From: Arthrobacter sp. AL12
Lineage (GTDB): Bacteria; Actinomycetota; Actinomycetes; Actinomycetales; Micrococcaceae
DNA length: 64,000 bases
NCBI RefSeq assembly: GCF_029960645.1
Contig: NZ_JASBQY010000001.1
Coordinates: 21,641-85,640, forward strand
Direction: 5' to 3'
The translations under genes were made by a program, and so were the position numbers. This document shows, one piece after another, positions 34,023 through 43,400 of this stretch (the first letter of the stretch is position 1; each line of letters starts with the position of its first letter). The notes under the pieces are model-generated. The model made no database searches. It saw only the letters and a program-made list of their open reading frames with translations, and was not told the origin of the DNA.

Positions 34023-34841
34023 ATGACCAATGACGCTCCCCGCCCGGTCTACTTCCTTTCGGACAGTACGGGCATCACCGCAGAAACGCTCGGCAACACC
34101 CTGCTGACGCAGTTCCCCGCGACCGAGTTTGACCGCATCACCATCCCCTTCATCACCACCGCCGACCAGGCCCGGGCGGTGGTCAAGGTGATCGACCACC
34201 GCGCCGCCACCGGCCTGCAGCCGATCGTCTTCTCCACCGCCGTCGGCAGCGACATCCGCCAGACCCTGGGCACCTGCGACGGGATCATCGTGGACCTGAT
34301 CGGGACCCACGTCGGCCTGTTGGAGCGGGCGCTGGGAACGGAGGCCAGCGGGGAACCGGGCCGTGCCCACGGGTTGGGCAACGCCGCCCGCTACCAGTCC
34401 CGGATGGCCGCCGTCGAGTACGCCATGGAGCACGACGACGGCCAGAGCCTGCGCGCGCTCGAAAAGGCCCAGGTCATCCTGGTGGCCCCGTCCCGCTGCG
34501 GCAAGACCCCCACCACCATGTACCTGGCGCTGCAGCACGGCATCTTCGCCGCGAACTTCCCGCTGGTGGACGAGGACTTTGAGCGCGAAGGGCTCCCCCG
34601 GCCGCTGCGGCCGTTTGTTTCAAAGTGTTTCGGCCTCACCACCAATCCCCTGCGCCTGAGCCAGGTCCGCACCGAACGCCGCCGAGGCTCGCCCTACGCA
34701 TCGCTGCGCCAGTGCGGTTTTGAGCTCCGCAGCGCCGAGCGGCTGTACGTGTCCCACGGGATACCTTACCTCAATTCGGCCAGCGTCTCGGTGGAGGAAA
34801 TGGCCGCCACCATCCTCCAAAAAATGAACCTCAAGCACTAG
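34023..34841 (+). CDS. ppsR: PEP synthase regulatory protein (DUF299 kinase/pyrophosphorylase)
   Basis: Bifunctional ADP-dependent kinase and Pi-dependent pyrophosphorylase that switches PEP synthase off and on by modifying the Thr next to its catalytic His. 272 residues; [16 protein letters not shown] at the start and the P-loop [16 protein letters not shown] are typical, as is the C-terminal [16 protein letters not shown]. The target gene ppsA lies 152 bases downstream in the same direction. Confidence 0.95.
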   Translation: MTNDAPRPVYFLSDSTGITAETLGNTLLTQFPATEFDRITIPFITTADQARAVVKVIDHRAATGLQPIVFSTAVGSDIRQTLGTCDGIIVDLIGTHVGLLERALGTEASGEPGRAHGLGNAARYQSRMAAVEYAMEHDDGQSLRALEKAQVILVAPSRCGKTPTTMYLALQHGIFAANFPLVDEDFEREGLPRPLRPFVSKCFGLTTNPLRLSQVRTERRRGSPYASLRQCGFELRSAERLYVSHGIPYLNSASVSVEEMAATILQKMNLKH

Positions 34842-34849
34842 GACAACAG

Positions 34850-34882
34850 GTCCACGAGTGTTGCGTGGACCACATCATGTGG
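34850..34882. promoter_or_regulatory. two adjoining inverted repeats before ppsA
   Basis: GTCCACG-N7-CGTGGAC (34850-34870) runs directly into CCACAT-C-ATGTGG (34870-34882). The first begins 9 bases past the ppsR stop. They may attenuate read-through or bind a regulator of ppsA. Confidence 0.5.
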
Positions 34883-34993
34883 AAACACCGGCCTAGACCT
34901 GTCACTGTGGACAAGACTTGCGCCTTCAAAACGGCGATCGCCCCACGCGGGGCAGCGATACCCCATGCCACCATCTGCAAAGGAGCAGCAACC

Positions 34994-37375
34994 ATGACGA
35001 CAGACATCCTGTGGTTCTCAGAACTCGGTCTCAAGGACCTGGATCGGGTGGGCGGCAAGAACGCCTCCCTCGGCGAGATGGTGCAGAACCTGACTTCTGC
35101 CGGCGTCCAGGTGCCTGACGGCTTCGCTACGACAGCCGACGCCTACCGCGTCTTCCTGGCCGATTCCGGCCTGGACCAGAAGATCGCCGACCGGCTGGTC
35201 GGGCTGGACACCGACGACGTCACGGCCCTGGCGGCCGCGGGCAAGGAAATCCGCGCGCTGATGCGCGAGACGCCCTTCCTGCCGGACTTTGAAGCGCAGA
35301 TCCGCGCCTCCTACCAGAAGCTGGTGGACAAGCACGGCGGCTCCGAAGATCTCTCCTGGGCCGTGCGCTCCAGCGCGACGGCGGAAGATCTCCCCGATGC
35401 CTCCTTCGCGGGGCAGCAGGAAACCTTCCTGAACGTCCGCGGGATCGAGAATATCCTGGTGGCCATCAAGGACGTCTTCGCGTCCCTCTACAACGACCGG
35501 GCCATCGCCTACCGGGTGCACCACAAGTTCGAGCACGCCGAGGTGGCGCTCTCGGCGGGCGTCCAGCGTATGGTACGTTCCGACGTCGGCGCCTCCGGCG
35601 TCATGTTCACCATGGACACCGAATCCGGGTTCCAGGACGCCGTCTTCGTCACCTCCTCCTACGGACTGGGCGAGGCCGTCGTCCAGGGCGCCGTCAACCC
35701 GGACGAGTTCTACGTCTATAAGCCCGCACTGGAGGCCGGCCGCCCGGCCATCCTCAAGCGCGGACTGGGCGAAAAAGCCCTCCAGATGACTTACACGAGC
35801 AACCGCGAAATCGGCCACACCATCGACTTCGTGCCTGTGGAGGCGTCCCTCCGGAACCGCTTCAGCCTCACGGATGACGACGTCGAGCAGCTCGCCCGCC
35901 ACGCCGTCGCCATCGAGAACCACTACGGACGCCCGATGGACATCGAATGGGGCAAGGACGGGATCGACGGCGGCCTGTACATTCTGCAGGCACGCCCGGA
36001 AACCGTGCAGTCCCGCAGGACCTCCGGCAGCCTGAGCCGCTTCCGCCTCAACGGGACCGGCAAAGTCCTGGTCGAAGGCCGCGCCATCGGCCAGCGCATC
36101 GGCGCCGGCAAGGTCCGGATCCTCACCTCCATTGACCAGATGGCCGCGTTCAAGACCGGCGACGTCCTCGTCGCGGACATGACCGACCCCGACTGGGAAC
36201 CGATCATGAAGCGCGCCTCCGCCATTGTGACCAACCGTGGCGGACGCACCTGCCACGCGGCGATCATCGCCCGGGAACTGGGGATTCCCGCCGTCGTCGG
36301 CACCGGCGCCGCCACCGATGTGCTCTCCGACGGGCTCGAGGTGACCGTCTCCTGCGCCGACGGCGAGACCGGCGTCATCTACGAGGGCCTCCTGGACTTC
36401 AGCGTCGAGGAAACCGAAATCACCCAGCTGCCCGAGGCCCCGGTGAAGGTCATGATGAACGTCGGCACCCCCGAGCAGGCCTTCACGTTCGCCCAGCTTC
36501 CCAACCACGGCGTGGGCCTGGCCCGGCTGGAATTCATCATCAACCGGCAGATCGGCATCCACCCCAAGGCACTGCTGAACCTGGACGAGCAGCCGGACGA
36601 GGTCATTGTGGAAATCCGGGAGCGGATCGCGGCCTACGCCAGCCCGCGCGAGTACTACATCAAGCGCCTGGCAGAGGGCGTGGCGACCATCGCCGCGGCG
36701 TTCGCGCCGGAGCCGGTGATTGTGCGGATGTCTGACTTCAAGTCCAACGAGTACGCCAACCTCATCGGCGGGCCCGCCTACGAGCCGCACGAAGAGAACC
36801 CGATGATCGGCTTCCGCGGCGCCTCCCGGTACCTGGAGCCGTCCTTCCGGGACTGCTTCGACCTGGAGTGCGAGGCCCTGTCCTTCGTCCGCAACGAGAT
36901 GGGCCTGACCAACGTCAAGCTGATGATCCCGTTCGTGCGCACCCTGGACGAGGCCAGCGGCGTGATCGACCTGCTCGCCGAGAACGGACTTCGCCGCGGC
37001 GAAAACGGCCTCGAGGTCATCATGATGTGCGAACTGCCGTCCAACGCCCTGCTGGCCGACGAGTTCCTGGACTACTTCGACGGCTTCTCCATCGGCTCCA
37101 ATGACATGACCCAGCTGACCCTGGGCCTGGACCGGGATTCGGCCATCGTCGCGAACAGCTTCGACGAGCGCAACCCGGCCGTCAAGAAGCTCCTGAGCAT
37201 GGCCATCAAGGCCTGCAAGGCGCGCGGCAAGTACGTGGGCATCTGCGGCCAGGGGCCCAGCGACCACGCGGACTTCGCCGAATGGCTGGTCGAGGAGGGC
37301 ATCGACTCCGTCTCGCTGAACCCCGACACCGTGGTGGACACCTGGCTCCGGCTCGCCGGCGCGGCAGCCAGCTGA
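34994..37375 (+). CDS. ppsA: phosphoenolpyruvate synthase (pyruvate, water dikinase)
   Basis: Makes PEP from pyruvate and ATP with release of AMP and phosphate. 793 residues: ATP-grasp domain first ([32 protein letters not shown]), the phospho-His domain with [15 protein letters not shown] near residue 423, and the PEP/pyruvate TIM barrel ([24 protein letters not shown]). ATG 34994 follows AAAGGAG. It is the target of the upstream ppsR product. Together with pckG and ppc it links lactate or pyruvate growth to gluconeogenesis. Confidence 0.97.
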   Translation: MTTDILWFSELGLKDLDRVGGKNASLGEMVQNLTSAGVQVPDGFATTADAYRVFLADSGLDQKIADRLVGLDTDDVTALAAAGKEIRALMRETPFLPDFEAQIRASYQKLVDKHGGSEDLSWAVRSSATAEDLPDASFAGQQETFLNVRGIENILVAIKDVFASLYNDRAIAYRVHHKFEHAEVALSAGVQRMVRSDVGASGVMFTMDTESGFQDAVFVTSSYGLGEAVVQGAVNPDEFYVYKPALEAGRPAILKRGLGEKALQMTYTSNREIGHTIDFVPVEASLRNRFSLTDDDVEQLARHAVAIENHYGRPMDIEWGKDGIDGGLYILQARPETVQSRRTSGSLSRFRLNGTGKVLVEGRAIGQRIGAGKVRILTSIDQMAAFKTGDVLVADMTDPDWEPIMKRASAIVTNRGGRTCHAAIIARELGIPAVVGTGAATDVLSDGLEVTVSCADGETGVIYEGLLDFSVEETEITQLPEAPVKVMMNVGTPEQAFTFAQLPNHGVGLARLEFIINRQIGIHPKALLNLDEQPDEVIVEIRERIAAYASPREYYIKRLAEGVATIAAAFAPEPVIVRMSDFKSNEYANLIGGPAYEPHEENPMIGFRGASRYLEPSFRDCFDLECEALSFVRNEMGLTNVKLMIPFVRTLDEASGVIDLLAENGLRRGENGLEVIMMCELPSNALLADEFLDYFDGFSIGSNDMTQLTLGLDRDSAIVANSFDERNPAVKKLLSMAIKACKARGKYVGICGQGPSDHADFAEWLVEEGIDSVSLNPDTVVDTWLRLAGAAAS

Positions 37376-37443
37376 CGTTGTCACCACGCACCGCCGGCTG
37401 ACACGGTTGAGAGACACGCTCAACTGACACGCTGTCGGCGCAG

Positions 37444-37477
37444 AGAGACACCCCGGTCATAGGACCGGGGTGTCTCT
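37444..37477 (+). terminator. terminator of ppsA
   Basis: Perfect 15-bp stem AGAGACACCCCGGTC / GACCGGGGTGTCTCT with a 4-base loop, then TTTG. Confidence 0.9.
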
Positions 37478-37663
37478 TTGTGCCCGGCCGCCCTCCGCCG
37501 CCACGGCGCCGCGCGGCGGGCCGCCGGAATCCCGGAACAGCTGCTGGACTGCTGCACAAGACCGACCCGGCGCCGCCGTCAATTAGTCCATTGAGCGACG
37601 GCCCCCGCCCACGGTTAGCTAAGATCCATCAGCGTTCCGCACCAATGACGTTCAGGACACCAC

Positions 37664-37804
37664 ATGACTTTGCAGCAGGATCGGGCCATCGGCGCCCCCG
37701 GACTTTGGCCCGACGTACGGACCGGCGACCGTCTTGAAGACCTCCCGGCAGACGCACCGTGCCCGGACGACTGCCACTTCTGCTCGGGCCCCGAGACCGA
37801 CTGA
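37664..37804 (+). CDS. 46-residue Cys-motif protein
   Basis: Short ORF with AGGA 7 bases upstream. The protein ends CPDDCHFCSGPETD, a CxxxCxxC arrangement like the iron-sulfur loop of radical-SAM enzymes, but far too short to be one. The first 30 residues are hydrophilic (GLWPDVRTGDRLEDLPADA). It could be a small metal-binding or peptide-precursor protein. No maturation gene is adjacent; it is not a fragment of a neighbour. Confidence 0.5.
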   Translation: MTLQQDRAIGAPGLWPDVRTGDRLEDLPADAPCPDDCHFCSGPETD

Positions 37805-37922
37805 CCCCTTCCGGGATGCTTTTCGCAGCCCGGTAGAACTCGCCGGTAGAATCAGGGTACAGCCCGCAGCCGGTAGCGTCCGCGGGAGCAACCATGGCCG
37901 CCGCTGGTGAAGGGAGTGTCCC

Positions 37923-38564
37923 GTGCGCACAGCCGCCAGAGCACCTTTCCACGCCCTGCGCTCGGCCATGGGCGCACTGACCGTCCTGTCCCTGGCGGCC
38001 GGCGCGCACACGCTCGCCGGCGGACAGCTGCCGTCACCCGGCATCCTGTTGGCCCTGCTGGCTCTGACCGGGCTGGCTGCCACCACCGCCACCCGGCTGA
38101 AGCTGAACCTCCCGGCCGTGGCAGGGCTGCTCGGCGCGGGACAACTCGTGCTGCACGAGGCCTTCACCGCCTTCGGCGCCCCTGCACTTTCCTCCGCACG
38201 CTCCGGCGCCGCAGCCGGACCGGCGGGCGACCTCGCGCACCACGCCGGGCCCTTGTCGTTCCCGACCGGCCTTGACAGCCCGCTCGCGGCGTCAGGACTG
38301 GATTCCGGACTTTCCGTGATGATGCTGGCCGGCCACGCCCTCGCAACGCTCCTCTGCGCCTTCCTCCTCGCCCGGGGCGAGTCGGCCCTGTGGGCCCTGG
38401 CGGCCTGGCTCCGCCCGCTGCTCCGGCTCCCGGCTGCGGTGACGCCCGGCGCCGTCGCGGTGCCGGCAGCCACCGGCTGGCCGACGAGGTCCGTACCGCT
38501 GCCGTGGCGGAACCTCCGGCGCGACTGCCGCCGCGGGCCGCCCGCCGCCGTCGTCCGTTCCTGA
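37923..38564 (+). CDS. membrane protein of the YcnI locus
   Basis: 213 residues from GTG 37923 (GGGAG upstream). Four or five hydrophobic helices with His-containing loops (GAHTLAGGQ, LVLHEAFTAF, LAHHAGPL, LAGHALATLL). It precedes the YcnI-like gene by 142 bases. Such multi-His membrane proteins occur beside ycnI, copC and copD in actinobacteria, so copper handling is plausible. The last 50 residues are basic and poorly conserved in appearance. Confidence 0.65.
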   Translation: MRTAARAPFHALRSAMGALTVLSLAAGAHTLAGGQLPSPGILLALLALTGLAATTATRLKLNLPAVAGLLGAGQLVLHEAFTAFGAPALSSARSGAAAGPAGDLAHHAGPLSFPTGLDSPLAASGLDSGLSVMMLAGHALATLLCAFLLARGESALWALAAWLRPLLRLPAAVTPGAVAVPAATGWPTRSVPLPWRNLRRDCRRGPPAAVVRS

Positions 38565-38706
38565 CTCCTTTCCCGGCCGCGGCCGCCCCTGTGCCCTGCC
38601 GTCCTGTGCCTTCTGCTCGGGCCCGGACCATCCGCCTCGCCGCCGCGCCACCCTCCCCATTTTGTGCGCCCGCCGCTGGGCAGCGCACGCCTGAAAGGCA
38701 ACCCCT

Positions 38707-39516
38707 GTGCAAACTGCATCCCCCTCCGTCCTGCGCCGCACCCTCACCGCCACGGCCGTGGCTGGCGGCACCGCTGCCCTGATGCTCGCCGGAATGACCG
38801 GCGCCTCGGCGCACGTCGGTGTCACCCCGGACAAAACCACGGCGAACTCCTACTCCCTGCTGACCTTCGGGATCCCGCACGGCTGCGGGGAGTCCGCCAC
38901 GACGAAGGTGACCATCACCCTCCCCGCCGAACTCAACGACGCGCAGCCCACGGTCAACCCCAGCTGGACCGCCGCGAAAGTAACGGAACAGCTAGCCGAA
39001 CCAAAGAAACTTCCGGACGGGACCTCCATCACCAAGCGGACCCGCCAGATCGTCTACACCGCCAAGACGCCGCTGGAACCCGCGCTCCGCGATGCCCTGG
39101 TGCTCTCGGTGAAACTGCCCGACGCCGCAGGGAAGACCCTGTTCTTCCCGACGCTGCAGAACTGCGAAGCCGGTCAGACCGACTGGTCCGAACTCCCTGC
39201 CGAAGGTCAGGACCCGCACTCCCTCAAAGCGCCGGCGCCCTCCGTGACGGTTACGGCGGCCGCTGCTGCGGCTGACGGACACGGCGCCCATGCCGCCAGC
39301 ACGCCGGACACCACTCCGGAGACGGTCCAGGCCGCTGCGGTGAACGACGGCGGAGCCCAGGCCCGCAGCTGGGCCGGGCTGGTGGCCGGCGTCGGCGGTC
39401 TCGCCCTCGGCGGCCTCGCGCTGGTCCGCAACCGGGGCAACACGCCTGCGCCGGTGCGTGTCCCTGCACCCACCTCCGGGCGCAACGCTGGACCCAACTC
39501 CGGGCCCAAGGAGTAG
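38707..39516 (+). CDS. YcnI-family (DUF1775) copper-binding secreted protein
   Basis: 269 residues from GTG (AAAGG upstream). Signal peptide ends ASA|HVGVTP, so the mature protein starts with His, the N-terminal copper ligand known for YcnI. The DUF1775 domain (residues 36-180; TFGIPHGCGESATTKVTITL, NPSWTAAKV) is followed by an Ala/Thr-rich linker, a membrane helix (LVAGVGGLALGGLALV) and a basic tail, anchoring it outside the cell. It is thought to be a copper chaperone. Confidence 0.92.
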   Translation: MQTASPSVLRRTLTATAVAGGTAALMLAGMTGASAHVGVTPDKTTANSYSLLTFGIPHGCGESATTKVTITLPAELNDAQPTVNPSWTAAKVTEQLAEPKKLPDGTSITKRTRQIVYTAKTPLEPALRDALVLSVKLPDAAGKTLFFPTLQNCEAGQTDWSELPAEGQDPHSLKAPAPSVTVTAAAAAADGHGAHAASTPDTTPETVQAAAVNDGGAQARSWAGLVAGVGGLALGGLALVRNRGNTPAPVRVPAPTSGRNAGPNSGPKE

Positions 39517-39524
39517 CTGACCTC

Positions 39525-39560
39525 GATTGATGCCCGGAAATCACAATCCGGGCATCAATC
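39525..39560 (+). terminator. terminator of the YcnI gene
   Basis: Perfect 13-bp stem GATTGATGCCCGG / CCGGGCATCAATC with a 10-base loop. Confidence 0.85.
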
Positions 39561-39617
39561 CGGCCCCGCCGTCGTGGCGTCGTTGACTCAGGCCACAACG
39601 AAGGTGAAGGTTGTGCC

Positions 39618-40271
39618 ATGACGGCTCAGCGAACCAACACACGACTGGTATTCACGACGGCGGCAGCCGCGGCGGCGCTCCTCCTTGCCGGCTGCGGCAC
39701 CGGCACGCCGCAGGCCCAGACGTCGAGCGCCCCGGCGTCGTCCCCCGCCGGCTCCGCGAGCCAGCCCGCCGCCACCGGCGCGGCCACCGCCCTGGCTTCT
39801 TCAGGCCCCGGCTCGCCGGCCCCCGCGCCGGCGGCGTCCACGCCCGCCGGACCCGGACTGTGCAAAGCCGCCGGCCTGACGGGCACCATCGATTCCACCG
39901 GCGGCGGCGCAGCCGGCAGCGTCTACATGACGCTGATCCTGACGAATTCCGGCGCCGAGCCGTGTGTGCTGAAGGGCTTCGCAGGCGTCTCCCTCACCGC
40001 CGACGCCAACGGTGCCCCGATCGGCGCCCCCGCAGCCCGCGACGAGTCCACACCGGCCGCCGACATCCTGCTCGCGCCGGGGCAGGCCGGTGCCGCCACA
40101 CTGCGCTACAGCCAGGCGGCGAACCACCCCGACTGCAAAATGGCCCCCGCCGCCGGGTTCCGCATCTACCCGCCCGAAGACACCGCCTCGCTATTCATCG
40201 CCCAGCCCCGGGATGCCTGCAGCGACGCCGAAACCCGGCTGCTCACCATCGGCGTTTTCCAGGCCCGGTAG
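39618..40271 (+). CDS. DUF4232 lipoprotein
   Basis: 217 residues. Signal peptide with lipobox LLLAGC, so it is lipid-anchored outside the membrane. A Ser/Pro/Ala linker (residues 28-80) leads to a DUF4232 beta-sandwich (MTLILTNSGAEPCVLKGFAG, LAPGQAGAATLRYSQAANH) with paired Cys. Function of the domain is unknown. Monocistronic; a palindromic repeat follows. Confidence 0.9.
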   Translation: MTAQRTNTRLVFTTAAAAAALLLAGCGTGTPQAQTSSAPASSPAGSASQPAATGAATALASSGPGSPAPAPAASTPAGPGLCKAAGLTGTIDSTGGGAAGSVYMTLILTNSGAEPCVLKGFAGVSLTADANGAPIGAPAARDESTPAADILLAPGQAGAATLRYSQAANHPDCKMAPAAGFRIYPPEDTASLFIAQPRDACSDAETRLLTIGVFQAR

Positions 40272-40281
40272 CCACGCAGAC

Positions 40282-40339
40282 GCCGAGGTGAGATTTCCCG
40301 CCGATGTCCGTCCGGATCATGGGCGCAAAGTCTCACCTC
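40282..40339. repeat. third copy of the intergenic palindromic repeat
   Basis: GCCGAGGTGAGATTTCCCGC ... AAAGTCTCACCTC pairs end to end and resembles the two copies at 4954-5099 in arm sequence (GCCGAGGT, CGCCGATG). It is more diverged at the right end. Confidence 0.65.
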
Positions 40340-40406
40340 CCGGGGGTGATTCCGCCCCGATTGCCGCCCGGCATTTCCTGTCGGCGGGGTAAGGCATGAT
40401 GGAGGA

Positions 40407-43400
40407 ATGAAGGGGCAGGAGCTCGCCGGCGGCACACTTGCGGCCGAGGCCATGGACCGGTTCAGCCGGCCGACCCGGGACTGGTTCCTGGGCGCGTTCG
40501 CTGCGCCCACCCCCGCCCAGAACGGTGCCTGGAACGCAATTTCCTCCGGCGCCCACGCGCTCGTGGTCGCCCCCACCGGTTCCGGCAAAACGCTCGCGGC
40601 CTTCCTCTGGGCGCTCGACCGGCTGCTCGTCTCAGCCCCCGCCGAACCCGAGGAACTCCCCGTCCGGGACACCGCGAAGGGCACCCGGCGGAAGGCCCCC
40701 AAACGCAACACCCGGGTGCTGTACATCTCGCCGCTCAAGGCGCTCGGCGTCGACGTCGAACGCAATCTGCGCGCCCCGCTGATCGGCATCACCCAGACCG
40801 CCAAACGACTGGACCTGCCCGCCCCGCTGATCACCGTGGGCGTCCGTTCCGGTGACACCCCGGCGTCGGACCGCCGCTCGCTGCTCAGCCACCCGCCGGA
40901 CATCCTCATCACCACGCCCGAGTCGCTCTTCCTGATGCTCACCTCAAAGGCGCGGGAGACGCTGAGCGAGGTGGACACCATCATCATCGACGAGGTCCAC
41001 GCCGTCGCGGGCACCAAACGCGGCGCCCACCTGGCCGTGTCCCTGGAACGGCTCGACGCGCTGCTCCCGAAACCCGCCCAGCGGATCGGGCTCTCGGCCA
41101 CCGTGGAGCCCAAGGAGCTGGTGGCGCAGTTCCTCGCCGGCTCAGCGCCGGTGGAAATCGTGGCCCCGCCCTCGAAGAAGACCTGGGACCTGACGGTCTC
41201 GGTCCCGGTGGAGGACATGTCCGATCTGCAGGGCGCGGCCGGCGCGTTCGACTCCGGCCCGGCCTCCGGGCTGCAGCCGCAGGCGTCGATCTGGCCGCAC
41301 GTGGAGGAGAAGATCGTGGACCTGGTGCTGGCGAACCAGTCCACCATCGTGTTCGCCAATTCCCGCCGCCTCGCCGAACGCCTGACTGCCCGGCTCAACG
41401 AGATCTACGCCGAGCGGCAGATGATGACCGCAGGCGGCTGGGACGGGTCCGGTGCGGGGGCTCCCGACTTCGAGCCCGCGGGAGCACCGGCCGGCGGCAC
41501 TCCCGCCGCGCCAGCCTCCGCTGCGGTACCCTCCTCCACCGCGACACCGGCGCACATGATGGCGCAGGCCGGCAGCACCGCCGGGGCCGATCCGGTGCTG
41601 GCCCGGGCCCACCACGGCTCGGTCTCCAAGGACCAGCGGGCCCTGATCGAGGACGACCTGAAATCCGGCCGGCTGCGCTGCGTCGTGGCCACCTCCTCGC
41701 TGGAACTCGGCATCGACATGGGCGCCGTCGACCTGGTGGTGCAGGTGGAATCCCCGCCGTCGGTGGCCAGCGGGCTGCAGCGGGTGGGCCGCGCCGGTCA
41801 CCAGGTCGGCGAGATCTCCCAGGGCGTCCTGTTCCCCAAACACCGCGCCGACCTGGTGCACACCACCATCACCGTGGAACGGATGCTTGCAGGCAAAATT
41901 GAGCGGCTCTTCGTCCCCGCGAACCCGCTGGACATCCTGGCCCAGCAGACCGTGGCCGCCACGGCGCTGGGCTCCATCGACGTGGAGGAATGGTTCGCCA
42001 CGGTGCGCCGGTCCGCGCCGTTCGCCTCCCTCCCCCGCTCCGCCTTCGAGGCCACCCTGGACCTGCTCGCCGGCCGCTACCCGTCCGACGAATTCGCCGA
42101 ACTGCGGCCCCGCATCATCTGGGACCGCAACGCGGGCACCATCGAGGGCCGCCCCGGCGCCCAGCGGCTGGCGGTCACCTCCGGCGGCACCATCCCGGAC
42201 CGCGGGCTCTTCGGCGTCTACATCATCGGCACCGAGACGGAAGGGACCGGTTCCTCCGGATCCCCGGGCTCCGCCAGCGGCGACGGCCGGGCGGCCAGTC
42301 CGGCCGCCGCTGCGGCCAAGGGCGGCCGCCGGGTCGGCGAGCTCGACGAGGAAATGGTCTACGAATCCCGGGTCGGTGACGTGTTCGCCCTCGGCGCCAC
42401 CAGCTGGAAGATCGAGGACATCACCCACGACCGGGTCCTGGTCTCCCCCGCGTTCGGCCAGCCGGGGAAGCTCCCGTTCTGGAAGGGCGACTCCCTCGGC
42501 CGCCCGGTGGACCTCGGCCGCGCCCTGGGCGCGTTCGTGCGCGAACTGTCCGCGTCCGACGTCGGGCCGGCCATGGAACGCTGCAAGGCCAGCGGCCTGG
42601 ACGATTTCGCCGCGAACAACCTAATCCAGTACCTTGCCGAGCAGAAGCTGGCCACCGAGGTGGTCCCCAGCGACACCACCCTGGTGGTGGAGCGCTTCCA
42701 CGACGAACTCGGCGACTGGCGGGTGGTGCTGCACAGCCCGTTCGGCATGCCGGTGCACGCGCCGTGGGCCCTCGCCGTCGGTCAGCGGCTGCACCAGCGC
42801 TACGGGATGGACGGCTCCGCGATGGCCGCCGACGACGGCATTGTGCTGCGTGTGCCCATGATGGAGGACGAGCCGCCCGGGGCCGAGCTCTTCCTTTTCG
42901 ATCCGGAAGAACTCGAACAGATCGTGACGGCGGAAGTCGGCGGCAGCGCCCTCTTCGCCTCCCGTTTCCGCGAGTGCGCCGCCCGGGCCCTGCTGCTCCC
43001 CCGCCAGAACCCGGGCAAACGGCAACCCCTGTGGCAGCAGCGGCAGCGCTCCGCCCAGCTGCTGGACGTCGCGCGGAAGTACCCCACTTTCCCGATCGTC
43101 CTCGAGACCGTCCGCGAATGCCTGCAGGATGTCTACGACCTTCCGGCGCTCAAAGACATCGCGGCGTCCATCGAGCGCCGGGAGCTGCGGATCCTGCAGA
43201 CCACCACCCAGCAGCCCTCGCCGTTCGCCAAGTCCCTGCTGTTCGGCTACGTCGCGCAATTCCTCTACGAGGGCGATTCGCCCCTCGCCGAGCGCCGGGC
43301 CGCCGCGCTGGCGCTGGACTCGACCCTGCTCAACGAGCTCCTCGGCCGGGTCGAGCTGCGCGAGCTGCTCGACGCCAAGGTCATCGACGCCACCGAGCGG

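Noticed and set aside
35018..37423. 801-codon minus-strand frame opposite ppsA
   Set aside because: Shadow of the ppsA codon pattern; composition not protein-like.
37664..37804. Radical-SAM enzyme
   Set aside because: Only the CxxxCxxC motif is present in 46 residues; no barrel can be encoded.
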